This document shows positions 47,701 through 62,700 of a DNA stretch of 64,000 nt, one piece after another. The DNA is taken from assembly GCF_963675165.1 (NCBI RefSeq), contig NC_087380.1:3649803-3713802 (forward strand), in the 5' to 3' direction. How positions within the stretch are numbered: position 1 is the first letter of the stretch; each line of letters opens with the position of its first letter. Below the pieces are notes generated by a model. The model worked only from the letters and a program-made list of their open reading frames with translations. It had not been told where the DNA came from and ran no database searches. The position numbers and the translations under genes were made by a program. This stretch comes from Halichondria panicea (lineage: Eukaryota > Porifera > Demospongiae > Suberitida > Halichondriidae).

Positions 47701-50700
47701 TTTTAGCAACAATCATGGCCGATTATTTCCCACTCTTCGAGTTTCCCTGCATGCAGCAAAAATTGATGCTAATTATTATGTGTGCATTAGCAACAGCTAG
47801 TACTTTGTTATGTATAGCTTTGACACATCCACCGAGGCGCCAGATGTTGTAAGACAGGAAGTGCTACAAGTTGCCTCATGAATATATTAATGAGAACAGG
47901 GTTTCTGATAAAAATAAAGGTTTTTAGAGCTATCTAAGTTGAAATATGCAATAAGAAGACAGTTTAACATACGAGTTAATACATTCCAATTTGTCTCCTA
48001 GTAACAAGTTCTAGTTCAGTAAATGGTCTGTGTTACGAGCTTTGGAAATTCAGAAAAATCACCCTTACTACTATCTGGCAGAGTTTGTTGGGTGTCATCA
48101 TTATGAATCTCATTATATAATAATATACAGTTTTGTACATTTTGCTGATATAATTTTTTGTGAAATGTCGATCTGGATACATTAAACAAGAGGGCGGCCA
48201 ATTATTTGTGAGTACTAATTTTTACTCCCATTCGCAGAAATAGCAGAAATTAATACACGCGAAAATATGTCACCTTAAGGTATAGTGTTGTGTGAGGTCA
48301 TCCTTATGAAACCATTAAAATACTTGAGGTATACTGTCTTGTCGGGTGTCTTAGGGCAGAAGACTGAATAGTAAAACTTCTAAAGGTCAAGAATTCTCAC
48401 TGAAAAGATCATCCAAAAACGATTTAGAGCCATGTCAACCATCAAAGCTATCGCAGCACAGCTCTACTTGGAGAACTCTCTCCTCCAAAAAGATTATGCA
48501 GATGAACTAATGAGCATGCTGAGTGTCCCCTATGGTGGACTAGTCTTGGACCTTGGCTGTGGAACTGGCCATCTTGCTACTATCTTGTCTGACCTTGTGG
48601 GACCTAAGGGACGAGTTGTTGCTGTCGATCCTGATGCAGAGAGAATCAAAATATCAAAGAGAGAGAATTCGTGACCCAACATAGAATACTCTGTCGCAAA
48701 TGATCAAACATTTCCCGGGGAAGGTTACAATCTGATTGTCTCAACACATGTTATTCATTGGATCAAGAACAAACAAGCTCTTTTCAACCGCCTCTATAGC
48801 AAGCTCGCTCCTGGAGGAAGTTTTGGCTTTGTTACTTATGATGGCACTCCAGAATTCCCACAGATAGTTAGCAAAGGCCTAAGTGCATTGGTTTCCCCCG
48901 ATTTTGAGGAGAATTTGAAATACACAAGAATGAGTTTTGAAACGGAAGAAACTTACCATACCTTTGCCAATTCAGCAGGATTCAATGTTGTCTCAGCTAA
49001 AGTTGTTCACAAAGAGATGACTTTTGTGAATGTTCACGAGTTTTTAGAGTTATGGTCGGGTGTGTCTCATGGTGACTTCAGTGTCAGCGATGTCGATGAG
49101 ATGAAACTTAAAATCTTCAAAGAAAACCACGAGAAAGATCTTGTATCAAACTCGATAAATCTTGAAACTCTTTGCTTCGTTGTGGAAAAGGTTTACTAGC
49201 TATTGCAAGCTTGTATTCAATATAATTATAATACTTTGTGACAATAAATTTATGTGTGAAAGAATATTGCATGTAATTTTGTCATGCACTATAATTATCA
49301 GTTCCATAATTATACGTCAATGGTGGATATAATTTTATTTTATGAAGTGCACTTTTCAAGTATTTGGAGTATACACGGTTTGTTACAGTTAAGCCGCCCT
49401 CGAATGCCTTTAATACTTTAGATTACCGTTGACCTATGAGGTATAAAGAAGATAGCGGGCACTTGTTGCAGATCCTATATCCTTCCGATGATACATCTCT
49501 CGTGTCGTTTGTCATATGTATATATATGCGAGCGGTTACCATATCGCATATATACTTTTATTCGAGCCTTGTACAATGGGATTGCGGTGTCTTATCGCAT
49601 AAATAATTATACCGCATTACGTTTTCAGGGCCTTTAAACTGGTCAAGTATGATTTTATGCACGCATAGAGAGTGTTTGACCTTGTGGGACCTGGAGGACA
49701 GAGTTGTTCTTGTGAATATCGATCATCAAAAAATTCCTCACAATGCCATGAACAGCTATGTATAGACAATTACGCATTCGTATCACTACATTGCAATTTG
49801 ATGGTTACTCGGCCCTTTTGTTAACATCAAAGATAAATGTCATATAGGCTTTGCAGTATCACAATACAACATTCTTGTCAATTTACTAATTACCTTATTG
49901 TTTTGGACCTCTTTTGATGACATAAGTATCGATTTCGGCATCAATTCTTGACCCCACACATGCAGACATAATAATATATTCAATGTGGAATATCAGGACC
50001 GGCTGGCAGTTGTCACGCGTTGACATACAGGTATTTTTTGTGTAGGTTTCCCAGAAACAGCCATAGTGAAGCTTTAATCACAGCTATGTCAACCATCAAA
50101 GCCATTGCAGCACAGCTATACTTCGAAAACTCTCTCCTCCAAAAAGACCATGCAGATCAATTGATGAGCATGCTGAGTGTCCCCTATGGTGGACTGGTCC
50201 TGGACCTTGGCTGTGGAACTGGCCATCTTGCTACCATCTTGTCTGACCTGAGGGATGAGTTGTTGCTGTCGATCCTGATGCAGAGAGAATCAAAGTAGCA
50301 AAGAGAGAGAATTCACGACCCAACATTCAATACTGTGTTGCAAATGACGAAACATTTTCTAGAGAAAATTACAATCTGATTATCGCAACACATGTTATTC
50401 ACTGGATCAAGAACAAACAAGCTCTTTTCAACCGTCTCTACAGCAAGCTCGCTTCTGGAGGAAGTTTCGGCTTTATTACATATGATGGACCACCCAGTTA
50501 TCCACAGATAGTTAGCAAGTGCCTAAGTGTATTGGTTTCCCCTGATTTTGAGGAGAATTTAGTATACACAAGAATGAGTTTCAAAACGAAAGAATCTTAT
50601 CATACCCTAGCCAATTTAGCTGGATTCAATGTTGCCTCAGCTAAAGTTGTTCACAGAGAGTTGACTTTTGTGAGTGTTGATGAGTTCTTAGAATAATTAT

Positions 50701-53700
50701 TGGTCGAGTATGTCCCACGGTGACTTCAGTGTCAGCGATGTTGACAATAAAAAACTGAAAATCTTCAAAGAAAACCATGAAAAAGAGTTTGTATCAGATC
50801 CGATAAACCTTGAGACTCTTTGCTTCGTTGTGGTAAAGGCTTACTAGTCATTGTAAACTTATATACAATATAATTAATTTTAATTGTTTATGTCATGTGT
50901 ACGTGTAATTCAATGAATCGTAAAGAGGGTAATTTTCGTTGGTGCAAATTTGCGCATAATTTACGAACTGCTTAATTAATATTCCGTATTTTAAATATTC
51001 ATACAGAGTAATTTATTTTCGTATGATGCTCTACAATACGAAATTTCTACCAATGATAATAACTCGTTACACGGTAATTAACTCCTTCAGTTTCTTCTCA
51101 TCGACATCGCTGACACTAAAGACTCCATGAGACACACCCGACCAAAATTTTAAGAACTCGTGAACATTCACAAGTCTTTGTGTTAGATATAGCAGCAACT
51201 AGTAACTAGACTAGAGTAGAGGTATGCTGAAACTTTGAGTTGTCCAGAAATTTCTTGGACTGGTAATTGCCCACAACAACCTAGCCTCGATCCCAGGCCG
51301 CCTCAAAGAGTGGGCCTGGTATCGTTTTAGCAAGGGCGTATGAAGAGAAGAGGGCATGCATGCAACTACAATCTATCAAATTACAAATGGGAGAGGGTGT
51401 GTGCTAAAAATAGACAAGGATGTGCACTTTAATACTCCATAGCTAGCTAGCTAGCTAGCAAGCTGTACTGTTGTAAGCATAATTATCTTGGATAGAGTTA
51501 GCCACAAAGGTCAACAAGCGGGAGAGAAGGACCAATGCTATTCCAGAGCTCCTGCTGTTGCCAAGAAGCAAGCTAACTAACGTTTAATAACAGATGTGCA
51601 TGGAAAGAAGAAAGCCCAGTCCTTGTTAGGGGCTAGGGAGCCTCGCTTCATTGACGTCAGTAGACGTACGAGCTTCTTCTCGGTACTGTTGCTTTGTCAC
51701 TTTAATAGTGGAGAAGCACCTTAATAAGCTGTTTGATACTTCGCACTAACAGCTACTGCAACTATATCTTTGCTGTAACACTGGTGGGTGTCTTGCCAGA
51801 TACGACGAGTCTTCTCATGAGTCTGAACCAAATTCTAGGGCGCTCTTCTAAATCAATTTTACGGTAAATTGCTAGTATAACAGTGTTCACGCCCACTATC
51901 ACGCCTATTTTATAGTGGGCGGTTGGCTAAATATAGTACCGGTTAATAAGCGCATCAACTAATAGGCGCATACTGGTTAGCAGACCAAGAGCCTTGATAG
52001 AAGGCGCATGATTTTCTGCACAGTTCTCTGCCCAACAACTGGTCTCCACACTTCTTTATAGGTGTTAAGTCTCTTTAACTACCGGTAGTTGTGTTGCTGC
52101 TGTCAGATATGACTATAGACATCTTGCAGACAAACGATCGAGCTAGCTAATGGAGATTTGCTTCATTGAAACGTCATGGGTGTGGTTAATTTCTATAAGC
52201 TCATCTAGATACCGTATATCTTCTAATTTATCGGACAGCAAAAAAAATTATAATTTTGGAAATTGTCTGGGTATAATTAGAACAGATTTTTATAGAGCAT
52301 GCGAAGTGTCCGGAATAATTAGAACAAGCAAGCACCTGCATGTGAGCTAGCTAAGTTTAATAGAACAGTGTGCGACTGAATAGTTTCACTATAGCAAGAG
52401 CGCATAAAAGAGAGAGAGCGTGTAACTTGCGCATCTGCTACAGAATCCAAAACCACTACTATAAATAGAACAATTCTTGAAATTGCTCACTGCTGCATGT
52501 GCATGAAAATGTAGTCCCACGTGACCATAGTTATATTTATAGCTATTAAAGCTATCTAACTGCAGCACTCTAAAGTCTTACTTGCCGTCTATGAATTTCA
52601 AGGTATTGTCCGGATATTTAGAACAGATGTAATATTAAAGCACAGGAGTGTCCGTTGTATTAGAAGAAAGAAAATTGCCCAAAAGAGTGTCCGGGGTAAT
52701 TAGAAGTGTCCGATAAATTAGAAGGTATACGGTAATAGGCGCATAGAGGCCTGCTTATTTCCCTATAGGCGCATGCGCTTACTAACCAATGCTGACTCAT
52801 CAATAATTAGACAACTATACATTGCGAGTTGCATACCCTCTTCTCTTCATACGCCCTTGGTTTTAGTTAGTGCATGCCTATGCACTGTACTTGGATTACA
52901 GCAAAGAAGCCTTGAGTCTTAGAAATTAGGATACTGCAGAGTAAGCAAAGAAGCCTTCCAAGACAACAAACCGCAATTATAACAAGTACCTCGAATAATG
53001 GCCGCGTGTAGCTTGTTCTGCCAATGTGCAACTTCAAGCTTCTTAGCTTACATTTGTTAACATCACTATTACAACTAATAACTTGTTGTGTGGAGCCTAT
53101 CCATGCTGTAAACGCAGTCCTGTGCATGGCAGCCAGGTGAACACGGACTCAGAATCACATGCACAGACCAGACAACTACAGAGCACTAAAGTGTAAACTC
53201 TCAGCTGGTGACACGATAATAAAGTAACCAGAGGAGTGATATACAATAAATGCAGTGCATGTAGTAGTATACACAACTGAGCTGTCTCTATATATATATA
53301 GCACAGGCGAAATAAAACTAAACCAGACTGGAGACATGTGCTGAGAACAGAGTTGTAGCGGTACATGAGACATGCACTGTGGACTAGGATCACAGCAAAG
53401 TAGCGTGGAGACTTAAAAGTATGGCTTCCAGAGACTGGGAGTCCTGCTAGCAAAGAAGCTTTCCAAGACAACAACTACAATCAGAACTAGGCTTTCTACT
53501 TTAATGACCCTTTTCATTGTTCCTGGTACGGGATCACTTCAGCTGCAAATAAGTGCCCCGAATAAAGGCCGCGTGTAGCTAGCACAATGTGCAAGTTTAA
53601 CTTCTTTATTCCTTACTCACTTATATTCAACAATGAAGCTTTAACATCAAAATCTGCCACTCCTAACTATTTACTGATTCTCGATAAAATTTCAATCTCT

Positions 53701-56700
53701 GCTACTTCGCCCAGATTCATATGCAAATTTTTGCAACAAGCTCTCACCTACTGACCTCAATTTTGGCCCCTTTTTTCCCATTAGTAACCCAATATATACG
53801 TACCCTAATGAAACTTCTCCCCCTATTCACATTAATGGCCAGAATGTGCAGGGGATTTATATGTTTTCGGCGGCCTTGAAGTACTCTCGGAATTGCAGGA
53901 CGACATTGACAATGACTTCTCAGAATAATTACTTGTTTATTGTTACAAAATAGAAAATGAAATTCTCCATGTCTGGTCAAATTTATGGGTGTCCACACTC
54001 GTTCTTGTATATGAAAATACATTTTTTGTCTTAAAACCTTAGCACATACAAACAAACAAACCAACTGACTGTTATAACCCGTTGGTCGTGGCCGCCCATG
54101 CACCTCAGGTTAACGCACAGTTACTGGTAGTTTTTTTAATTCACTTTTTGTGTACAAATTCCTCTCAAAATCAGGAGAAGAACTCATTACACATTTAGAT
54201 CCGTCGTAATCAAAAATCTGTTTTGGCACTTTTTAGGACCTCAAAAATGATATTTAATCATGGTGTGGTGGCGCTGTAATTACATCACAATTGCTACACC
54301 GATTCTAAATACTATATAACAATGACAAAGGCAGCTACTACTATGCAACCTTATAACTTATATAAATCCCCTGATTTTAAAAACAAGGATGGAATCATAC
54401 ACAGAGACACTCACACTCATAATGACACAGCTGCAGGATGCCACTACATGTGTTGTATACAGATTACTGGGTCACGTGAACGTTTCCAATCCCTTTCTCT
54501 ATTATCTATGCTGGAACATACAGAATCTCTTAGTTATGCCTCGACGTAGCCGCATGAGGAATATACAGTAAAGCTGACTGTGTGCGTGTGTGTGTTTGCA
54601 ATGCGACAAAAACTAACAGCTTCTAGCCACGTTCTTTTGGATTTGGATTTATGGATTAGGATTTGAACTAAAGCTTCTTTCTCGAGTTATGGCTAGTATT
54701 ACTCATTGAAGGCTAATCGAGGCTCAACTGTATAACACTAAACTTCTATTATCATAATTAGATCCATATCCTTAAAGATTATCTCTACTCATGAGGCTCC
54801 TCTTCTTTTGACGGAAGCAAAACATACGTCAAGGCAGTAAGCACGCGGGTGCTTATAGGATTTTGTATTCGCATTACAACTGTTGACCAGAAACAGCTGA
54901 ACACACACACCCGTAAACAAACTAGAAATCTTGAGGATGATACATTTTTTGTCCTGAGATCGCATCTCAGGCACTATACTTGTTGAATATGAGCAATACA
55001 AATACACTCATGCATGTGATACAGTGACATGGGCCGCCTACATCGTTTTACACAGTACTAGCAAACAGTCAATTCAACAATGCATACTAAACAGGGTCTA
55101 AGGTAATTTTTTATTAAGACGTTATCTATAGTGCATTCTCAGGGACAATTCTAGCTTGCAAAGAAGAGAAACTGGACAGATATTACTTAGAGAGCAATTT
55201 GTGTACAGTGTAGCTACAATTAGGCTACATGTATCCATTCCTGTTGACACTGCATCGGTATAGAGAAGCTTTTCCCACCAAAACGTATCAAGTCCTACCT
55301 CGTACAGAGACACCATTCACTCACCCATCTAAACTCCTTGCCATCAAACTTTCGTGCACTGGTGAATACCACTGTTCTAGCCGGCATGTTTAGCCCCAGG
55401 GCAAACGTCTCAGTAGCAAACAGTACCTATGGCATAAGGAGAGCAGTAGGAGACAGAATAATTCATCACTACATACTTCTGTGTATATGCATGCATTCAT
55501 ACAATATAAAATACACACTATCTACATGCATGACATACTTACAACAACTGGGAGTGAGTACTAATAATTATTATACTGTAGTTGTAAGGCTAAATACATA
55601 ATTATATGAACCAAAGGCTATATATTATATATATATATTTATATCCCGTTGCTACGTTGTTACCAAGTGCAATATGAAGCATATTGCACTGCTGAAAGTC
55701 ATATTGCACTGACCGCAAAGTCATATTGCACTGACCGCAAAACGCCCCTCTGGCAATTAGACAGACAATTAAATTAAAATTAAATTAATACGCATGAGAA
55801 ATAACAAGTATCAAAGTATGTCCAGCCATGCAGGAATGAATGTTCAGCACTGCTGGAGTTTCTTCTTGCAACCATGCAGGTTTTAAAATTGTCCAAGATT
55901 CATTTTGTGGAAGATTCTGTGTTCCTAGATCGATCTAGTCCTCGACATCGTGATGCATGTCAATTCTGCTTCACCGTAGCACTAGAAGTGGCTCTTTTTG
56001 CTGGGGGCATGAGCTGTTTTGCAGCAGTGTAGAAGCGAGCTTTCTTGGCTTGGTTATGAGGCCGAGCGTAGACCAGCAGCTAATACGGGGTGGGGCTGTT
56101 TCTTTGCAGCAGTAAGTGGGGCGGGGCTGTTTTGCAGCACCAGAAGTGGGGTGGGGCTGTTTTGCAGATTTCAGTTGAAACTCCAACAATTTTGTGTCAA
56201 GCCATTCGTCGGTCATGCCAATCTTATACGCTGCAGATACTGGCGTCTAGAAGAGAGAAGAGATGGAGCTGTGTCTAGAGTTGTCTCTGTCTTTTTTTGT
56301 GCTGTTTATATTGTGTTACTAGGACAGTGTTATGTTGCTATGCCCTCGGGATATAAACTAGTTATAACACGTGCACTCGGGCTGCATGGCATATATTGCA
56401 CTCAGCCCTCGGGGCTGGCGCCCTCGTGCTTCAGTGCAATATATTCCATACATCCCTCGTGCCCGTGTTATAACTATAACATATATTATCACCAAACTAC
56501 CTCCTCGCCAACACTACACACGTTTAACCTGACAAACTAGCTCCACTCACTTTGATAAGTCCTTCCTGGAACAGAATCTCTGTAGTCTCTTTGAGCAGAG
56601 GGAGAAGTCCAGAGTGATGGATCCCGATTCCTCTCTTCAGCAGAGGAAGGACGTGCTCTACCTGAGGCAGTTTCTTGTCCTCGTCTGATAGACAGTCGAT

Positions 56701-59700
56701 GGCCTTCGTGAACACTTCAGCCACAAGGCTCTTCTCATCCGCTGCGTGTGTGTGTGTGGGTGTGATGGGGTGTGCGTGATTAGGTGTAGGTGTGGTAATT
56801 AGGTGATAGTGGTGTGGGGTGATTACATGTTATACATGTACGGTATAGTAGCTAGTGCATGCTGATTCAGAAGTATTGTAAAATTGGGAATGAAGGGAAA
56901 CACTATTTTTCAATGATGAGACTAAATTTGAGTACTGCATATCATTATAGAAACGGTAAGCGAAAAAGAGCCCACAGAATTTAGTGATACTGAAGGCTAG
57001 ATAGAGAGCATAATGCATAACGTATAGCGGGTAATTTTCGTGGGGCAAAATATTCGTGGTTGGAGGTCTGACCACGAATATTTTACCCACGAAGGAAGTG
57101 ACCTTGCGTACCTTTACCTACAATCCAAGTAGCAACCACGAAAATATTACCCACGAAATGTCTCAATATTGCTGAACCACGAATATTTTGTCCCCCGAAA
57201 ATTACCCGCTATACAGTAATTATGTGCTATTTTCAAAACCTGTGTTGAAGTCGAGCTTGGACATTTGCAGAGCGTAGGCTTCGCAGTCTCGCCTACTGAA
57301 GCTGAACACAATCACCGGCTGCAGCTGCTTCTCCATGATCATCTTCACCACCTGATAACAGAGAAAATATCACAATTATCACAATAGTCCTTTCCACACA
57401 ACGGTAGAAGGGCTTTTCCAGCAGTCTGGGGGACGGAAGTGCTGCTGTCACGGCCACTTGAAGGGGATTGAAAACAGGATCACGTGAGCTTATGCTTGCA
57501 ACGTGAGGCCTCTGGGACCGTGCACGTTGCAATCAATAGACACCTTGAGGTGTGATTTTACTGGTTTTGAGGTAAAGAGAAGCTTTTGAAAAGAAGTAAA
57601 TGAGAGGATACTAGGTAAGTAAATGTATGAATAGCCCTAAAATTTGTCTTGAGGCATGGCTAGGTACAAAATGAAACATTATTACTAGCTAGAAGTCATG
57701 TTCACTCTCGGTAGCACACAAAATTTAAAGATTTTACAACACTTAGCTTCTCCTTTTTATTTGTGGGGTAAGAACTGACTTATGAATTGCATCTATTGTA
57801 AATAAAATAATGGTCACAGTAGTAGTACATGATGGTATTTTATTGCTTCAGCTATATATTGGAAGTGGGGATATCATACTTCTAGAGTTATTGGCCGATT
57901 TGTTGATTTCCACTAGCCATCTTTGCGGGGTATAACTAAGCTGAGTTTATATTAGAGACTTGGAAATATTAAAGATCAATGTTCATATTATTGCTTCCAA
58001 TCCATTAGATTTTGAAAATCACTATTCATGCTCTGATTTTGTCACCGCAGTGTCGATGTGTGGCAAGAACTTTGACTGAGAAATCACTGGAAGAACATTG
58101 ATAATTCATGTATAATTATGTTTAGACCATGCTTATACCCTTTACTGATTGTTCATTGTTGTCTATGCATGATCATAAGCTTGCTTATAAGCTTTCTTCC
58201 ATTAGTGGCACAAAAAGTTTATTGCAAGTTCAGCACTTTAAGCTGCATCCATGTTTAATTGGCCTGGTCTCGAGGCTACATCCATGGTCGCGGCTATAAT
58301 TGAGGTTGTAGCAAGGACGGTCCGTGTGAAATAGTGCTAATTGCCTGTGTTTCCAATCCCCTTCCTCTACTATCTATGGTTTGATTTACTGTCATAACTG
58401 CTTGTTTTCTGTGGGCTATAGCTCCTCTCCTGAGCGCTTGCTAACAATCACTCGTGCATTCAATAGCTAAAACTTCAATTTTGCATACAGTCTTGCATAA
58501 ATAGATCAAGCACATGGCAGTACAGAATGCAGTTGCAACTGAAGTGATCATTTTCATGCACATTTGATAGTAAAATGGGCGTGGCAGCAGCACTTCCGTC
58601 CCCCAGTGAGTCATTGGAAACTAATTGCAATGTCAGCACATTCCATTGAGTTAAGTAAAAAGGTCTATTATAGTGTTTGGGGTTTGAGCACATGACCCCT
58701 TACGCCAAGCTACTAGTATAACTGAACATGCATTCTACTCCAAGCCACAGGCACTTGCTACAGTCAATCAACCAACCAACATTTCAGTACAACTCTCTTA
58801 TGACAACAAAATTAATAGAAACATTCTATAACTCGGCCACAGAACTATACGTCAACTAAAAAACCTGGGACACGACAATCAAAACACTAATTATCGCTAT
58901 CAGTCACATGCAACAATTACGAAAACACGTACAGCACATGACATTCACCCTGAACATGTTGGATCCCCTCTGACCTCCCTTCCTTCCCCGCCCACCCGGG
59001 TCACGCGCACCCCCACTTCCACTTTGCATTTTGGACATGGCCAACTGGAAATTATCATCTCGGAAATTATCCTGCATTGTAAATGAATAGCAGTCAGTGT
59101 TTGCAATACAAGTGATACGTACATCCGACAATAGATAGGTGAATACTGCTGTGCTTTATACACAATGATATGTACATATGTAATTGATGATTGTGCAAAT
59201 CTACTATAAGTTGTAGTATTCTAGTTACTAGTGACTCACCTTCTCATCTTTGACAAGGTAGAGGCCATCCGCTCCATTAGGGTAGATGTAGTGTTGGAGG
59301 GGGGTGGGTCGAAACTCAGTGTACACCACATGACAAGGCTAGGGAGGCAAGTAAAAAAGAAAAGACGGTCAATGCAAGTTTCTATAGTGAGCACAATGGC
59401 TTCATGAATTTCAAAACTGGCGGAACACACATCCCATGCAAGCTATGAGGAAAACCATTACATACAAGTTGGCAATTTTTAGCATTGAAGTGCTATAAAA
59501 ATGGACTCTTTTTGAGACGTCACACGGGATGCAATAGAAATTGTTTGTTAAAGTACCACATAAAACGTTACCTACAGAATACACTTATTTTGACAAGTAC
59601 AATGCACGGGATGCAATAGATGTATTGACTGACTTGGTTGTGTAGATGACAGATCCACTCTGCAAACTGTCGTGCATTAGGTATGGTGGCAGAGAGAAAG

Positions 59701-62700
59701 ACGTAATGCACATTGTCTGGCAGGAGAATGATGGCTTCCTCCCACACCACTCCTCGCTCTGTATAATTACGGAGAAATGCAAAACTGTTACAATAATTTA
59801 TGGGCATCAAAACTCTGAATATTTACACAATTTGTCAACAAATTTTGTATAAAGACCTAATGTTTCATAATCCTTCATAATCCCATGTATGTTAGGTTAG
59901 GGTTAGGGTTAGGGTTAGAAAGTGTTTGTTTATACAAAATTATCACACAGACAGTCATGCATGCAGACATATTTTATTGTTATTTAACTAAGAGGAAATG
60001 TTCATTATGATTGTGTGTGCTACAAAGTGCATGCATAGTACTCTACAAACAGAACACTTCCTATAGTGTTTATATTCAGTTGTGTCATTACCAAAATGCA
60101 GCAACCTTTAGACTATCAACCAGCTACTCTAAGAAACAAAGAATAGAATCAACACTGCTGTCACAATGCTGTGTAAATCATTGAATGTTGCCTCAATTAT
60201 ATTAATACTGGTCATTCTACTCGTTTCAAGTCTTCAAACATTCAGCACACAAAGAGAAGGTATTCACTTTTGCAGTAAGTATACAGAACAAGTTAATTTG
60301 CTATCCCTACATATACATGTAGAGTATTAGAAGTAAAAGCAGTACTAGTCACTATAGTATAATTATTATAATTATGCATAAAAGTATTTACTTTTGCAGC
60401 AACAAGCATAAACTAAGTTTGCTAAGCATAGATAAGAAGGTTTACCTATGTAGCTAAGCAGTACACATGACACATGTCCACACACAGAGCCAGCTGTCTA
60501 CCTTTCCCTGAGGGGGAGGAACTACACCACCAACAACAGTGCTATACTTATCACTCAGATTGGACGAAACTCTGCAGGGAATGCTCTTGTTTGTCACACA
60601 AATTTTGAGAGTTGTTGCGGTAGACAAGACAGAAACCAAAACCGAGGCATTGGACTCTGGTTCTTCCCAAATGGGAGCCAAGTATTAGTAAGAAATAGAG
60701 GTGGAGATATTTACTTCAAAAGAGGAAGACAAATCGTGGCACTGAATCAAAGAAAAGTCGCGGAAGGACCGACTGGTCAATACTGCTGTGTAGTCGAAGA
60801 CAGGAGCAGACAGAATCAAACATTTTGTGCCAATATCGGTAAATACCTACATTGTATTATCTTAGCTGCAATTTACAAATTAAATTTTTTCCTTGCAGTG
60901 TTAACACTTCCTGAATCTCCCACACCAGCAAGAATCAGTTCATCATCTGATATGACATTTTCCACAGTAACTACAATTATAGAAGAAAACCATACTCAAA
61001 ATTTTAACGGGAGTTTATCTATCTCCATTGAAGGAATTAACACAACCAGTACAACCATGAGTAATCATACAGCGAATGTTGGATTGTTCATTGGAGTTGG
61101 GGTCTTCCTGATCATTGCTGGGCTACTCATAACATGCTCAGCTACATGTATAGGCTGTGCTGTAAGACATCGCAGAAAAAAAATGAAAAAGTAAGTTTTT
61201 GTATTAGAGCCTATACGTCATGCAGTATCGCTCTATAGTATCTAAAAAAAATCGTCTATTCCCTAAAACAGGAGTATAACGTCCATGCCAGACAGTCAAG
61301 CACAAACCAAGCAACAAACCAACTCAGAGAACCTGTATGATAGCCTACGACCGATTACACTGACGACTGAGCAAGATAAGGGACTTGGAACGCAATACAA
61401 AGAGCTTGTTGAAGACTCAGGGGTCTATGACTATGCCGACAGAGAGATTGTTCTTCATAGACCAATACGGAACAACATCACAGTGTGCGAACTCACTTCA
61501 AAAAATGGGGAACTTTCAAGTGCAAGATTTGTTGACGATGGTATTTATTATTAGCTTATTAATTTTGTTCAACAGTCAGTACATGTATACATTTTTAATG
61601 CTTTGGAGAACAAAACATAATAAGGCATAGAGCTACAGTAATGGAAGGTAGCCCTACATGTACCAGCTTGCCCTTCGACAGGAAATATTGAAGCTTATCT
61701 AGTGCAGGGTGAAACCTGCAGCTCATGCGCCAATTACACAATAATTTGCAATCTGGCATAACTTTTCCACGGTAAGTACGTTCCATGGAGTTTGCAATGA
61801 TTGGTTGGAAGCTCCTAGTTTGTAGATGATGGTGACCAATGATGGTGACCAATGAATGCTCAACACTTTCTGTACAGCATGTGCACATTCTTGACTCAAT
61901 GTGTTACAACTATAAAAACTTCACACAACAAGTTGCATAAGTGCGCAACAAACACACAGGAAGCACAGACATGATTATTCACTACAAGTGGTGGTTGTAT
62001 GCATGCATGTGTGTGTGTGGTAACATTGACTCTCAGCGTACCTGGGTCCCTCATGTAGTGGATCTCGTCAAATATCACCCATCCCACTTCTCGCATAACC
62101 TGAGAGTGGTCGGTAGGAACATACATAATAATACACATGTTTCAGTCTCACTATTCGTATTGAAAACACCGAGGGTGCTGGTGCCTCGGTGGATGTGCCA
62201 AACATAAAGCTATATACTAGCTATATTGCTAATACACTCAGCTGATGAACATTTTTGCATTAATTTTATTGCATGGAGGGAATCACAGGGAAACTCAAAT
62301 AGTGGGAAATAATTGATCATGATCGCTGCTAAAAAGGATGCTGCATCAGTAGAGCCTTGCAGCTCTCTTCTCACCCTTGCAGCTACAAGTAGCTAGTGTT
62401 CTAGTGCAGAGCTAACTACTAAGTAGAGTAGCAACACTCCATGGACAAGTTTGCTACGCACTCTTCTGAAATGGCTCCAATGGCATTCCAAGTGAGTAAA
62501 ACTAGGTATAACTCGAGAACGAAGCATTATTTTGCAAATCTATTTTGCAAATCTACAAATTAAAATCCAAGAAAACATGACTACTGTATACCTCGCTAGT
62601 GCATGCGCACCTAGGCATAATGAAAATCACAGAAATTTAATACACAGAGTGACATCCAATAAAAGTACCTAATAGATGCAGAACTATAACATGTACCCCA

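Noticed and set aside
53097-53474. 125-codon minus-strand open frame
   Set aside because: It lies in a dispersed repeat shared with about 40.0-40.7 kb and has no domain or splice signals.
56019-56540. 173-codon plus-strand open frame
   Set aside because: It overlaps short GGGGCTGTTTTGCAG tandem repeats and a palindromic element. The low-complexity repetition explains the open frame, and it is antisense to MTREX intron sequence.
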